The notes under the pieces: model-generated
The model's database searches: none
The model's input: only the letters and a program-made list of their open reading frames with translations
Told to the model about the DNA's origin: nothing
Made by a program: the position numbers and the translations under genes
Assembly (NCBI RefSeq): GCF_015354405.1
Contig: NZ_JADKYP010000016.1
Location: 62,001 to 126,000, forward strand
Source of the DNA: Nocardia sp. BSTN01
GTDB taxonomy: Bacteria > Actinomycetota > Actinomycetes > Mycobacteriales > Mycobacteriaceae
Length of the DNA stretch: 64,000 nucleotides
Reading direction: 5' to 3'
Part shown: one piece after another, positions 18,429 through 26,972 of the stretch
How positions within the stretch are numbered: position 1 is the stretch's first letter
Layout of the letters: each line of letters begins with the position of its first letter

Positions 18429-19235
18429 ATGTCGTCGTTCGTGCTCGTCGAGAAGCCTCGCCCGCAGATCGCGCTGGTGACCCTGAACCGGCCCGAACGT
18501 ATGAACGCCATGGCGTTCGACGTCATGATCCCGCTGCGGGAAACGCTCGAGTCGGTAGCCGCCGACAACGACGTCCGCGTCGTCGTGCTCACCGGCGCGG
18601 GCCACGGCTTCTGCTCCGGCGCCGATCTGCAGGGCGCCGGCCGGGTGCCGAATATCGAGGGCCTCACCCGTACCACCGTGGCGCGGCGTTCGATGGACCT
18701 GCTCGACAACGTGATGACCACGCTGCGGCGGATGCATCAGCCGGTGATCGCGGCGATCAACGGGGCAGCGATCGGCGGTGGGTTCTGCCTGAGCATGGCC
18801 ACCGATATCCGCATCGCGTCGGAGCAGGCCTATTTCCGAGCCGCCGGTATCAACAACGGCCTGACCTCCGCCGAACTCGGCATCAGTTATCTGTTGCCGC
18901 GCGCGATCGGCGCCTCCCGGGCCTTCGAGATCATGCTGTCCGGCCGCGATATCGACGCCGCCGAGGCCGAGCGGATCGGCCTGGTCTCCCGAACGGTCGC
19001 TGCCGACAAACTCCTCGACACGTGTTACGAACTGGCCGAACGCATCATCGGCTACAGCCGGGTGGGCACCGAACTCACCAAACGCATGCTGTGGAGCGGG
19101 ATGGAGGCCGGCAGCCTGGAATCGCATATGCAGCACGAGGGTACGGCGCAACTGTACGTGCGGCTGACCACCGAGAATTTCGACGAGGCCATCCGCGCCC
19201 GTCGCGACCGGCGCACCCCGATCTACGAGGACTGA
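18429..19235 (+). CDS. Enoyl-CoA hydratase/isomerase family protein (EchA12-like)
   Basis: 268 aa crotonase-fold protein. It has ITLNRPE-type start (VTLNRPERMNAMAFD), first oxyanion-hole segment GFCSGADLQGAG, AAINGAAIGGGFCLSMATD, and ELGISYLLPRAIGASRAFEIML with the position of the catalytic Glu. Its sequence resembles the mycobacterial EchA12 group closely, although it sits where M. tuberculosis has echA15. It probably acts in fatty acid or lipid turnover. ATG 18429 follows TAGGAG. Its 3' end overlaps the convergent RNase D-like gene by 13 bp. Confidence 0.9.
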   Translation: MSSFVLVEKPRPQIALVTLNRPERMNAMAFDVMIPLRETLESVAADNDVRVVVLTGAGHGFCSGADLQGAGRVPNIEGLTRTTVARRSMDLLDNVMTTLRRMHQPVIAAINGAAIGGGFCLSMATDIRIASEQAYFRAAGINNGLTSAELGISYLLPRAIGASRAFEIMLSGRDIDAAEAERIGLVSRTVAADKLLDTCYELAERIIGYSRVGTELTKRMLWSGMEAGSLESHMQHEGTAQLYVRLTTENFDEAIRARRDRRTPIYED

Positions 19236-20536
19236 TCCGGTCCCGGGAACAACGCCGCGGTCAGCTCGGGAACCGCCAGTTCCCGCTGCCAGGCCCGGGC
19301 GCCGCCGGCCTCGAGATATTTGCCGATCGCTGCCGCCGGGTCCGACGGCGTTGCGCCGGTACGGAATTCGGGCAGGCCGTCCCAGCAGAGCCGGCGCAGC
19401 AGATCCGGGGTCAGCAGATTCTCCACCGGCACCGCGTGTCGTTCCGACAGCCCGTTCATCGCGGCCCGGGCAGCGGCCAGACGAGCCGCCGCGACCGGAT
19501 CGCGGCGCTCCCAGCGATTGACCGGTGGCGGGCCGTCGAACGGCTGTGACATCGGCGGCAACTGCGAATCCGGGAGCGCGCGAGCACGTTCGACCGCGTT
19601 GAGCCATTCCCGCGAATAGCGCCGCTGCCGCGGTCCGCCGAACACCGGCAGCGTGCGCAACTGCGGGACGGTCTTCGGATCCGCCTGCGCCGCGGCGATG
19701 ATCGCCGAATCCGGCAGAATCCGCGCCGGCGCCACATCGCGATGGCGCGCGATACCGTCACGGGCCGTCCATAATTCGCGCACGGTCGCGAGCTGTCGCG
19801 CCCGCCGCAGCGTGTGGATGCCCGAGGTGCGCCGCCAGCGATCCGGCTTCGGCGGGGCCGGGCGGGCGGTACGCACATGGTCGAATTCCTGTGCGGCCCA
19901 GTCGGATTTACCCTGTTCGGTCAACACGGCCGCGACCTCGTCGCGCAGTTCGACCAGCAGTTCGACGTCGAGGGCCGCGTAGTTGAGCCAGTCCTGCGGC
20001 AGCGGCCGGGTCGACCAGTCGGCGGCGCCGTGCCCTTTGCGCAGTTCCCGGCCGAGCAGCTGCGCCACCATGGCGGCCAAGCCGACCCGCTCGAATCCCG
20101 CCAACCGGCCACCCAGTTCGGTGTCGAACAGCCGGGCCGGTCGCAGCCCCAGTTCGGCCAGGCACGGCAGGTCCTGGTCGGCGGAGTGCAGCACCCACTC
20201 CAGGTCGTTGATCACCGCCGCCAACGCGTCCACCGCCGCCGGATCCGGAATCGGATCGATGAGGAAGGTTCCGCTGCCGCGCCGGCGCAGCTGGATCAGA
20301 TAGGCCCGGTTGGAATAGCGGAATCCGGAGGCGCGTTCGGCGTCGACGGCCAGCGGGCCCGAACCGGCGGCCAGCGCGGCGGCCGCGTCCGCGATCTCGC
20401 GGGCGGAATCGAGAACCGGGGGGATGCCGTCGGCCGGGGCGAGCAGAGGAACCGCGCTGTCCGCGTCGTGCTGCGTGGGCTGCTGCGGTGGCTGTGATGT
20501 CCTCGCGATGGTGTCGGACTCGTCGGCTTCGGGCAT
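19223..20536 (-). CDS. RNase D-like 3'-5' exonuclease with HRDC domain
   Basis: 437 aa. DEDD-type exonuclease domain: LAVDAERASGF (Asp/Glu), WVLHSADQDLPCL, LFDTELGGRLAG, and LNYAALDVELLVEL (Tyr/Asp). An HRDC domain follows around residues 235-310. It trims 3' ends of structured RNAs or tRNA precursors. Homologous to Rv2681. ATG 20536 is preceded by TAGAGT at 7 nt, predicting leaderless translation. It overlaps the convergent enoyl-CoA hydratase gene by 13 bp at the stop codons. Confidence 0.9.
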   Translation of the reverse strand: MPEADESDTIARTSQPPQQPTQHDADSAVPLLAPADGIPPVLDSAREIADAAAALAAGSGPLAVDAERASGFRYSNRAYLIQLRRRGSGTFLIDPIPDPAAVDALAAVINDLEWVLHSADQDLPCLAELGLRPARLFDTELGGRLAGFERVGLAAMVAQLLGRELRKGHGAADWSTRPLPQDWLNYAALDVELLVELRDEVAAVLTEQGKSDWAAQEFDHVRTARPAPPKPDRWRRTSGIHTLRRARQLATVRELWTARDGIARHRDVAPARILPDSAIIAAAQADPKTVPQLRTLPVFGGPRQRRYSREWLNAVERARALPDSQLPPMSQPFDGPPPVNRWERRDPVAAARLAAARAAMNGLSERHAVPVENLLTPDLLRRLCWDGLPEFRTGATPSDPAAAIGKYLEAGGARAWQRELAVPELTAALFPGPDQSS

Positions 20537-20543
20537 AGCCCGA

Positions 20544-20549
20544 ACTCTA
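20544..20549 (-). promoter_or_regulatory. -10 element for leaderless RNase D-like mRNA
   Basis: TAGAGT, 7-nt spacer, ATG 20536. It lies in the 21-bp gap after the upstream DUF3000 stop, so this gene has its own promoter. Confidence 0.5.
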
Positions 20550-20557
20550 CGTGTCGC

Positions 20558-21196
20558 TCAGAACTGGTCGTCGGCAATCTGCGGATGCGGCCGCAAATGG
20601 GTGATGCCGGCCGGGGGCAGTCCCGCGGCGTAGGCGAGCACCTCGCAGAACGCCTCGACGTGCGGGGCCAGCTGGGGTGAGCCGACCGTCCACGAGGCAC
20701 GCAACTCCAGTTGATAGGCGCGCGGCGGCCCGGCGATATCGCCGTAGCGGACCGAACTCGTCGAGGTCACCGTGCCACCCAGGGCCGTGAACTCCTCGCC
20801 GCGCGATTCCAGGGCGTCGACCAGCCAGCTCCAGGCCACCTCCGGCAGCAGCGGATCGCCGGCCAGCGCGGCATCGATATCGGCCTGGATGTAGGCCACC
20901 AATCGGAAGACCCCGTGCCAGGCCTCGTGCCCGTTCGGATCGTGCAGCAGGATCAGGCGGCCGAAGGCGTCGTCGTCGGAATCGACCGGGATGACATTGG
21001 TGTCGGGATGTTTGACCTCGGCTCCGATGGCGTACGAATAGGGTGCCAGGCGTTGTGGGGGCCGGATCGGTGCGAGCTCGATCCGAGGATGGACGGATGC
21101 GGTGCCCATCGCATCGACCGCGGCGCGAAACTGGGCTGGTTCGCTGTCAGGGCCCGGGGTCGGTGCGGCGCCGTCGCGGAAGTCGAGCGGTGTCAC
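20558..21196 (-). CDS. DUF3000 domain-containing protein (Rv2680-like)
   Basis: 212 aa. Characteristic stretches are IELAPIRPPQRLAPYSYAIG, DAFGRLILLHDPNGHEAWHG, VAYIQADIDAALAGDPLLPE and LRASWTVGSPQLAPHVEAFC. The family is restricted to actinobacteria and of unknown function; it is usually beside the RNase D-like gene and hemE, as here. I place the start at GTG 21196, where the family homology begins. An upstream in-frame start at 21328 would overlap hemE on the other strand. Confidence 0.85.
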   Translation of the reverse strand: MTPLDFRDGAAPTPGPDSEPAQFRAAVDAMGTASVHPRIELAPIRPPQRLAPYSYAIGAEVKHPDTNVIPVDSDDDAFGRLILLHDPNGHEAWHGVFRLVAYIQADIDAALAGDPLLPEVAWSWLVDALESRGEEFTALGGTVTSTSSVRYGDIAGPPRAYQLELRASWTVGSPQLAPHVEAFCEVLAYAAGLPPAGITHLRPHPQIADDQF

Positions 21197-21204
21197 GACT
21201 GTGA

Positions 21205-21210
21205 ACGGTA
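21205..21210 (-). promoter_or_regulatory. Candidate -10 element for the DUF3000 gene
   Basis: TACCGT followed by 8 nt and GTG 21196; no SD sequence. Spacing is one base longer than the best leaderless examples. Confidence 0.3.
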
Positions 21211-21302
21211 GACCTCTCCGGTGTCCGGCACGCGGAGGCGCGCCGCTACGGGGCCCTTGACCGGGCGGGGACGGCCGCGCGGGTAGGCGCTCGGCGGCGG
21301 CA

Positions 21303-21308
21303 TACGAT
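21303..21308 (+). promoter_or_regulatory. -10 element for leaderless hemE mRNA
   Basis: TACGAT, 7-nt spacer AGCGGGG, ATG 21316. Confidence 0.55.
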
Positions 21309-21315
21309 AGCGGGG

Positions 21316-22383
21316 ATGAGCACTCCAACCCGCCGCCGCTTGCCCGATGCGCCGTTCCTCGCCGCCGCCACCGGCGCCGGACCCGGCCGCCGTCCCGTCT
21401 GGTTCATGCGGCAGGCCGGCCGGTCGCTGCCCGAGTACCGCGAACTGCGCGCGGGCATCGGGATGCTGGAGTCGTGTTTCGACCCCGAGCTGGTGTGCGA
21501 GATCACCATGCAGCCGGTCCGCCGTCACGGTGTGGACGCGGCAATCCTGTTCTCCGACATCGTCGTTCCGCTCAAGGCGGCCGGCATCGATCTCGATATC
21601 GTGCCCGGCGTGGGGCCGGTCATCGCGAATCCGGTGCGCTCGGTCGACGATGTGCGCGCACTCCCGCGGCTGCGGCGCGAGGAGGTGGGCGCGGTCACCG
21701 ACGGGGTGCGGCTGTTGCTCGACGAACTCGGCGAGACGCCGCTCATCGGATTCGCCGGTGCCCCTTTCACTCTCGCGTCCTATCTGGTGGAGGGCGGGCC
21801 GAGCCGCCACCACGAGCGGACCAAGGCGCTCATGCTCGGCGATCCGCAGACCTGGCACGCGCTGCTCGGTGTGCTCACCGACATCACCGTGGAATTCCTG
21901 CGCGCCCAGATCACGGCCGGCGTGGACGCGGTGCAATTGTTCGACTCGTGGGCGGGCGCGTTGTCACTGGCGCAGTACCGGGAATTCGTTCTGCCGCATT
22001 CGGAACGGGTCTTCGCCGAGATCGGGCAAGCCGGTGTGCCGCGCATCCACTTCGGCGTGGGCACCGGTGAACTGCTGGGCGTGATGGGGGAGGCCGGAGC
22101 CGATGTCGTCGGCGTCGACTGGCGGGTGCCGCTGACCGCCGCGGCGCGTCGGGTCGGACCCGGAAAAGCGTTGCAGGGCAATCTCGATCCGGCCGTTCTG
22201 TTCGCCGGCAGCGAGGTCGTCGACCGTGAGGTCCGCCGCATCGCTCACGAGGCCGACGAGGCGATCACCCTCGGCGCCACCGGACACATCTTCAACCTGG
22301 GCCACGGCGTGCTGCCCGACACCGACCCCGGTGCGATCACCGCGGCGGTCGAGCTGATCCACAGCCTGCCTACGCCGTTGTAA
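21316..22383 (+). CDS. hemE: Uroporphyrinogen decarboxylase
   Basis: 355 aa. Decarboxylates uroporphyrinogen III to coproporphyrinogen III. Signatures are [19 protein letters not shown] (substrate-binding Arg residues), [19 protein letters not shown] with the catalytic Asp, [26 protein letters not shown], and [18 protein letters not shown]. Length is normal. It starts the haem cluster hemE-hemY-hemQ, with 153 bp to hemY and its own hairpin terminator. Confidence 0.97.
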   Translation: MSTPTRRRLPDAPFLAAATGAGPGRRPVWFMRQAGRSLPEYRELRAGIGMLESCFDPELVCEITMQPVRRHGVDAAILFSDIVVPLKAAGIDLDIVPGVGPVIANPVRSVDDVRALPRLRREEVGAVTDGVRLLLDELGETPLIGFAGAPFTLASYLVEGGPSRHHERTKALMLGDPQTWHALLGVLTDITVEFLRAQITAGVDAVQLFDSWAGALSLAQYREFVLPHSERVFAEIGQAGVPRIHFGVGTGELLGVMGEAGADVVGVDWRVPLTAAARRVGPGKALQGNLDPAVLFAGSEVVDREVRRIAHEADEAITLGATGHIFNLGHGVLPDTDPGAITAAVELIHSLPTPL

Positions 22384-22407
22384 GCGGCACTCTCTCCGGT
22401 GTGCCGC
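22384..22407 (+). terminator. Hairpin directly after hemE
   Basis: GCGGCAC ... GTGCCGC, a 7-bp perfect stem with a 10-nt loop starting at the stop codon. No T-run; probably a partial terminator between hemE and hemY. Confidence 0.4.
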
Positions 22408-22536
22408 CGAATGCCGGGGCGCGTGGAACCGTGAGCGTGGATCGAGGCGGTACCTGGGCACCCATCGCGTGGCGAGTACGTTGCAGAGGGTGCGGTAGCG
22501 CCGCGCGGCGGCGCGGGTACGAGTGAGGAGCAGACT

Positions 22537-23877
22537 ATGCGGGTCGTGGTGGTCGGGGGCGGGATCAGTGGTCTGGTCGCGGCGTATCGGCTGCGGACGG
22601 CCCTCGGCTCGGAACTCGAACTGGTGTTGCTGGAGCGGCGCGACCGCGTCGGCGGCATTCTGCACACCGCCGAGCTGGCGGGCGAGCCGGTGGATCTGGG
22701 AGCGGAGGCGTTCGTGGGCCGCCGGCCCGAAATCCCCGCGCTGCTCGCGGAATTGGGCCTGACCGAGCAGTTGGTGCATCCGGCCGGGCGGCGACCGCTG
22801 ATCTGGTCCGGCGGCACCGCCCACCCCCTGCCGGAACGCACCCTGATGGGCATTCCCGCCGGGCCCGAGGCCGTGGCGGGCCTCGTCGACGCCGGCACCC
22901 TGGAGCGCATCGCCGCCGAGCCCACCCGGCCGCTGCGCTGGGAACGCGGCGGTGACGTCTCGGTCGCCGAACTGGTCGGGGACCGTTTCGGCGCGCAGGT
23001 GGTGCGGCGCAGTGTCGATCCGCTGCTGGGCGGGGTGTACGCCGGGCGCGCGGAGTCGATCGGGGTGCGGGCGGCGCTGCCGACCCTGGCCGCCGCCCTC
23101 GACACCGGCGCCCCGAATCTCACCCGCGCGGTCGCCGACGCCCTGCCGCCGCCGTCCACGGCCCCGGTCTTCGGCGGCCTGCGCGACGGATATCGCGTAC
23201 TCCTCGCCGCCCTGCGCGAAGCCGCCGCGCCGAAGGTCGAAACCGATACCGCGGCAACGGGCCTGACTCGCACGGCCACGGGCTGGCGGGTCGACCCCAT
23301 CGGTGAGGTGGACGCGGTGATCGTGGCCACCCCGGCCCCGGTCACCGCGACGCTGCTGGGCGCGGTCACCCCCGCGGCCGCCGCGATCGCGGCCACCATC
23401 GAACTGTCGTCCTCGGCCGTGGTGGCGCTCGGACTTCCCGCCGACACCCCCCTGCCCGACAATTCCGGCATCCTGGTCGCCACCGGAGAATCGTTGCGCG
23501 CCAAGGCATTCACGCTCTCCAGCCGCAAATGGCCGCATCTGGCCGAACGCGATGTGGCGCTGGTGCGCGCATCCTTCGGACGCTTCGGTGACGACACACC
23601 GCTGAACTGGTCGGACGAGGACCTCGTCGCGGCCGCGGTGGCCGATCTGTCCACCGTCACCGGACTGCCGATCCGCCCGGAAACCGCCCTCGTGCAGCGC
23701 TGGCGCGGTGGCCTGCCCCAGTACGCGCCCGGTCACACCACCCGCATCGCGGAACTGGAATCGGCGGTCGAGGCACTGCCCGGCCTGGCAATCGCCGGGG
23801 CCTACCTGCACGGCGTCGGCGTGCCGGCCTGTGCTGCCTCGGGAACCGCTGCGGCACAACGCATTCTGTCGCGCTGA
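22537..23877 (+). CDS. hemY: FAD-dependent porphyrinogen oxidase (HemY/CgoX type)
   Basis: 446 aa. N-terminal FAD-binding Rossmann motif VVVGGGISGLVAAYRLR with the acidic end LLERRDRVGG. A substrate-binding middle domain and C-terminal IAGAYLHGVGVPACAASG complete the family fold. In actinobacteria that also carry HemQ this enzyme oxidises coproporphyrinogen III to coproporphyrin III, the CgoX reaction, rather than protoporphyrinogen; that assignment is from the family and the neighbour. ATG 22537 follows GAGTGAGGAG. Confidence 0.93.
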   Translation: MRVVVVGGGISGLVAAYRLRTALGSELELVLLERRDRVGGILHTAELAGEPVDLGAEAFVGRRPEIPALLAELGLTEQLVHPAGRRPLIWSGGTAHPLPERTLMGIPAGPEAVAGLVDAGTLERIAAEPTRPLRWERGGDVSVAELVGDRFGAQVVRRSVDPLLGGVYAGRAESIGVRAALPTLAAALDTGAPNLTRAVADALPPPSTAPVFGGLRDGYRVLLAALREAAAPKVETDTAATGLTRTATGWRVDPIGEVDAVIVATPAPVTATLLGAVTPAAAAIAATIELSSSAVVALGLPADTPLPDNSGILVATGESLRAKAFTLSSRKWPHLAERDVALVRASFGRFGDDTPLNWSDEDLVAAAVADLSTVTGLPIRPETALVQRWRGGLPQYAPGHTTRIAELESAVEALPGLAIAGAYLHGVGVPACAASGTAAAQRILSR

Positions 23878-23927
23878 GAGCGCGCTGCTTTCACCGGTGG
23901 GCGGGGACCGGGCCCCGGCCGAGGAGT

Positions 23928-23962
23928 CATGGGCTGCAAGCGAACGGCTCGGCAAGCCCATG
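23928..23962. promoter_or_regulatory. Inverted repeat between hemY and hemQ
   Basis: CATGGGCT and AGCCCATG arms separated by 19 nt, in the 263-bp gap upstream of hemQ. It could be an operator for hemQ or a weak hemY terminator. I see no gene in the gap. Confidence 0.4.
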
Positions 23963-24140
23963 AACCAGATTCGCCGCTACTCCCCGCTCATTCTGTCGCC
24001 GGGGCCCAGCCGGGTGCGCGTTCCGAGTGATCCGTGCGATGGGGACCGGCGCATCCGCGTGACCCCATGACCGTTGTCGTGCCGCAGCACACGGGGTCCG
24101 GCCGTCCTGTCCCGCGGCGCTCAGTGGCACGATGGAGGCT

Positions 24141-24836
24141 ATGGCGCGACTCGATTACCAAGCTCTCAATTCGACAATCCGGTATCTGATGTTCTCGGTG
24201 TTCCAGGTCAAACCCGGGGTGCTGGGCGATCAGCGCGACACCGTGGTCAAGCAGGCGCGGGAGTTCTTCGACTCGCTAGAGGAGCGTGGCGTCGTGGTCC
24301 GCGGGCTCTACGACGTGGCCGGCCTGCGCGCCGACGCCGATTTCATGATCTGGTGGCATGCCGAGCGGATCGAGGATCTGCAGGCCGCCTACGCCGATTT
24401 CCGCCGCACCACCGATCTGGGCCGTGCGAGCACGCCGGTGTGGAGCAACGCCGCGCTGCACCGTCCGGCGGAGTTCAACAAGAGCCACATCCCGGCCTTC
24501 CTGGCGGGGGAGGAACCGGGCAACTACATCTGCGTCTACCCGTTCGTGCGCTCCTACGACTGGTACCTGCTGCCCGACGAGGAGCGTCGCCGCATGCTCG
24601 CCGACCACGGCAAGCAGGCCCGCTCCTATCCGGACGTGCGGGCCAATACAGTGGCCTCGTTCGCCCTGGGCGACTACGAGTGGATCCTCGCCTTCGAGGC
24701 CCCGGAACTGGACCGCATCGTCGACCTGATGCGCGATCTGCGTGCCACCGACGCCCGCAACCACGTGCGCGAGGAGATTCCGTTCTTCAGCGGCCCGCGC
24801 GTGGATGTCGAACAGCTGGTCAACGCCCTCCCCTGA
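24141..24836 (+). CDS. hemQ: Haem synthase HemQ (coproheme decarboxylase, ChdC)
   Basis: 231 aa of the chlorite-dismutase fold. Converts coprohaem to haem b with peroxide in the final step of the coproporphyrin pathway. Hallmarks are [55 protein letters not shown] (catalytic Tyr), [15 protein letters not shown] with the proximal haem-ligand His, and [21 protein letters not shown] start at ATG 24141 (MARLDYQAL), as in mycobacterial HemQ; ATG 24132 adds three residues. It converges with msrB. Confidence 0.95.
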   Translation: MARLDYQALNSTIRYLMFSVFQVKPGVLGDQRDTVVKQAREFFDSLEERGVVVRGLYDVAGLRADADFMIWWHAERIEDLQAAYADFRRTTDLGRASTPVWSNAALHRPAEFNKSHIPAFLAGEEPGNYICVYPFVRSYDWYLLPDEERRRMLADHGKQARSYPDVRANTVASFALGDYEWILAFEAPELDRIVDLMRDLRATDARNHVREEIPFFSGPRVDVEQLVNALP

Positions 24837-24917
24837 GCCGCGCGATCGATCGGTGCCCCCGGAACTAGGGGCGTGCCGGGGCGCGGCCGGGCCCGTAATA
24901 TCTTCCCGTCAGCTCGG

Positions 24918-24940
24918 TCGCGCGCCTGCTCGGCGCGCGA
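24918..24940. terminator. Hairpin between convergent hemQ and msrB
   Basis: TCGCGCGCC-TGCTC-GGCGCGCGA is a perfect 9-bp stem with a 5-nt loop. A second hairpin (GATCCGC ... GCGGATC, 24939-24960) follows at once. Together they likely end both transcripts. Confidence 0.55.
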
Positions 24941-25006
24941 TCCGCAGCGGTCGGCGGATCGCATCCGGCACTCGGGCGGCGGGTTCGAAACCTCGCCCTG
25001 TCGCGA

Positions 25007-25462
25007 TCAGCCCGCCGCGTCGTCCGAGGGGTGCAGGCGCAGCGCGATCGAGTTGATGCAATACCGCTTGTCGGTCGGGGTCGGATAACCCTCGCCCTCG
25101 AAGACGTGCCCGAGGTGGCTGTGGCAGTTGGCGCACAGCACCTCGACCCGGCGCATACCGAGCGAGTCGTCGGCCCGCAGAATCACCGCATCGGAATCGG
25201 CCGGGTCGAAGAACGACGGCCACCCGCAGTGCGAATGGAATTTCTCGGTGCTGCGGAACAACTCGGCGCCGCAGGCCCGGCAGGTGTAGACGCCGGTGGT
25301 TTCGGTATCGGTGTATTCACCGGTGAAGGCGCGTTCGGTGCCCGCTTCGCGCAGCACCGCGTACTCCTGCGGGGTCAGCCGCGTCCGCCACTGCTGCGGA
25401 CTCAGCTCGATTTTGGGTGCCGGAAGCGATGAGGTCGCGGGCGAACCATCCTGTGAGCTCAT
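25007..25462 (-). CDS. msrB: Peptide-methionine (R)-S-oxide reductase MsrB
   Basis: 151 aa. Reduces methionine-R-sulfoxide in proteins, repairing oxidative damage. The zinc site is formed by CRACG and CANCHSHLGHVFEGEG; HCGWPSFFDP and the catalytic-Cys segment KRYCINSIALRL are present. Length is normal. ATG 25462 has TAGACT 6 nt upstream and no SD, so it is a leaderless candidate. The next gene downstream on this strand side is aftC, with no shared operon evident. Confidence 0.95.
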   Translation of the reverse strand: MSSQDGSPATSSLPAPKIELSPQQWRTRLTPQEYAVLREAGTERAFTGEYTDTETTGVYTCRACGAELFRSTEKFHSHCGWPSFFDPADSDAVILRADDSLGMRRVEVLCANCHSHLGHVFEGEGYPTPTDKRYCINSIALRLHPSDDAAG

Positions 25463-25468
25463 GACGCG

Positions 25469-25474
25469 AGTCTA
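25469..25474 (-). promoter_or_regulatory. -10 element for leaderless msrB mRNA
   Basis: TAGACT, 6-nt spacer CGCGTC, ATG 25462. Confidence 0.55.
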
Positions 25475-25519
25475 GTGGCGCCGCGCGACCACTACCGGGC
25501 CTCGCCGGATCGCCGCAGG

Positions 25520-26965
25520 TCAGCGCAGTGCGCCGGCCTCGGACTGAGTCGTCGGATCCAGCGTCTCGTCACCGGGCACCGGTTCGTGGCGCTCGATGCG
25601 CGGCGCCGGCTCGGCGGGAGCGGCGGGAGTCGTGGCCGCCTCGGGCAGCAAAAACGCCGGTTCGATGCCTGAATCCAGCCGGCCCTCACGCCGTGCGGTG
25701 AGGTAGCGGTCGCCGAGGACGCAGAACGTCACGATCAGCAGCAGCGCCCAGCCGAAGGTCACGCGCAGGTACTCGAGCGCTCGCCCGGCGCTCTGCCAGT
25801 GGTCGAGCAGCCATTTGTCGTAGGTCATGAACCCGAAGATCGCCAGCCAGGCCGGCCAGTTGCGCAGCACCGAATTACGCAGCACCACCGTCATCAGGAA
25901 CGGGAACAGCATCATCGAGTAGTACTGCTGTCCCAGCCCCGACAGCAGCCAGAACGCGGTCAGGATGATGCCGGCGGTGGTGCAGACGAAGAACAGTTCG
26001 TCCTCGCGGCAGTACCGGTACAGCAGCCACAGCGAGATCAGCACCAGCACACCCAGCACGATGCGCATACTCCAGGTCAGCCACATCGGCAGGCCGTAGT
26101 ACTCGGCGTTGCCCACGAGCGCGCTATTGAAGTAGTCGCGCGATTTGAGCAGGTAGGGCAGCGTGCGGTGGACGAAGTCCATCGGATCCTTGGTCAGCGG
26201 CCACGCGACCGCCATCAGCACCACCGGCACGCCGATCGCGGTGATGAAGACCTGCCACTGGCGGCGCGCCAGCGGTATCAGCAGCAGCGGCGCCAGCGTC
26301 GGCTTGACCGCGATCGTGAGCCCCATGACCAGTCCGGCCAGCAGATCGCGCCGCTGCAGCAGCAGTTGGATGAACAGCACCTCGGCCAGCAGCAGGCAGC
26401 CGTTGACATTGCCGAAACCCAATGTGTTCATGACGGTTTCGGAGGCGAACATCAGCAACAGCAGCAGCGGCGCGGCCACCGATCTCGTCGAGTACTTGAA
26501 CAGCCGCAGTAGCAGATACCAGGCGAGGATGATCGCCACCGCGTTGAGCGCGATGAAGCACCAGCGCGATTTCTCCGGGTCGATCAGCGCCAGCGGCGCG
26601 ATCAGCAGAGTGCCGCTGGGCGGGTACAGGTAGTGCGGGTCGACCAGGTCGAAGTTCTCGCCGTAGATGGCGCGTCCGTTGAGGAAGGCCAGCGAGGCCT
26701 TGTAGACGGGCGCGAAATCGTCGGTGATGGAGAAGTTGGTCCCTTTGACGATGACCTGATGCAGCACTGTGAGGATCGCAAACGGCCACAGTGCGAAGTT
26801 GAACACTTCGGCGGTGGTGCGAGCGGTGCGCGGCTCGAGCTGACGAAGGAACACTGGGGCACGGTACACCGGAAACCTGGGCGGTGGTTGCGCGGACCCG
26901 CCGTCAGGCGCGCCGGAGACCGCTTTTGCCGGAAGTGTGCCACGCCACTTCGTGCGCCCGCGCAC
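25520..26965 (-). CDS. aftC: Arabinofuranosyltransferase AftC
   Basis: 481 aa membrane GT-C glycosyltransferase. It adds alpha-1,3-arabinofuranose branches to arabinogalactan (and lipoarabinomannan) from decaprenyl-phosphoarabinose. The signature DDFAPVYKASLAF plus FDLVDPHYLYPPSGTLL matches mycobacterial AftC, as do LPYLLKSRDYFNSALVGN and YYSMMLFPFLMTVVL. It has about ten membrane segments and a hydrophilic Pro/Glu-rich tail. I choose GTG 26965: the sequence GAGGTGATC immediately before it is an ideal SD and overlaps the stop codon of the upstream lipoprotein gene, implying translational coupling. Presence of AftC marks the organism as mycolata. Confidence 0.93.
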   Translation of the reverse strand: MRGRTKWRGTLPAKAVSGAPDGGSAQPPPRFPVYRAPVFLRQLEPRTARTTAEVFNFALWPFAILTVLHQVIVKGTNFSITDDFAPVYKASLAFLNGRAIYGENFDLVDPHYLYPPSGTLLIAPLALIDPEKSRWCFIALNAVAIILAWYLLLRLFKYSTRSVAAPLLLLLMFASETVMNTLGFGNVNGCLLLAEVLFIQLLLQRRDLLAGLVMGLTIAVKPTLAPLLLIPLARRQWQVFITAIGVPVVLMAVAWPLTKDPMDFVHRTLPYLLKSRDYFNSALVGNAEYYGLPMWLTWSMRIVLGVLVLISLWLLYRYCREDELFFVCTTAGIILTAFWLLSGLGQQYYSMMLFPFLMTVVLRNSVLRNWPAWLAIFGFMTYDKWLLDHWQSAGRALEYLRVTFGWALLLIVTFCVLGDRYLTARREGRLDSGIEPAFLLPEAATTPAAPAEPAPRIERHEPVPGDETLDPTTQSEAGALR

Positions 26966-26972
26966 GATCACC

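Noticed and set aside
21964-23961. 665-aa minus-strand frame opposite hemE and hemY
   Set aside because: Antisense shadow of two well-supported haem genes; composition is random Arg/Gly/Gln.
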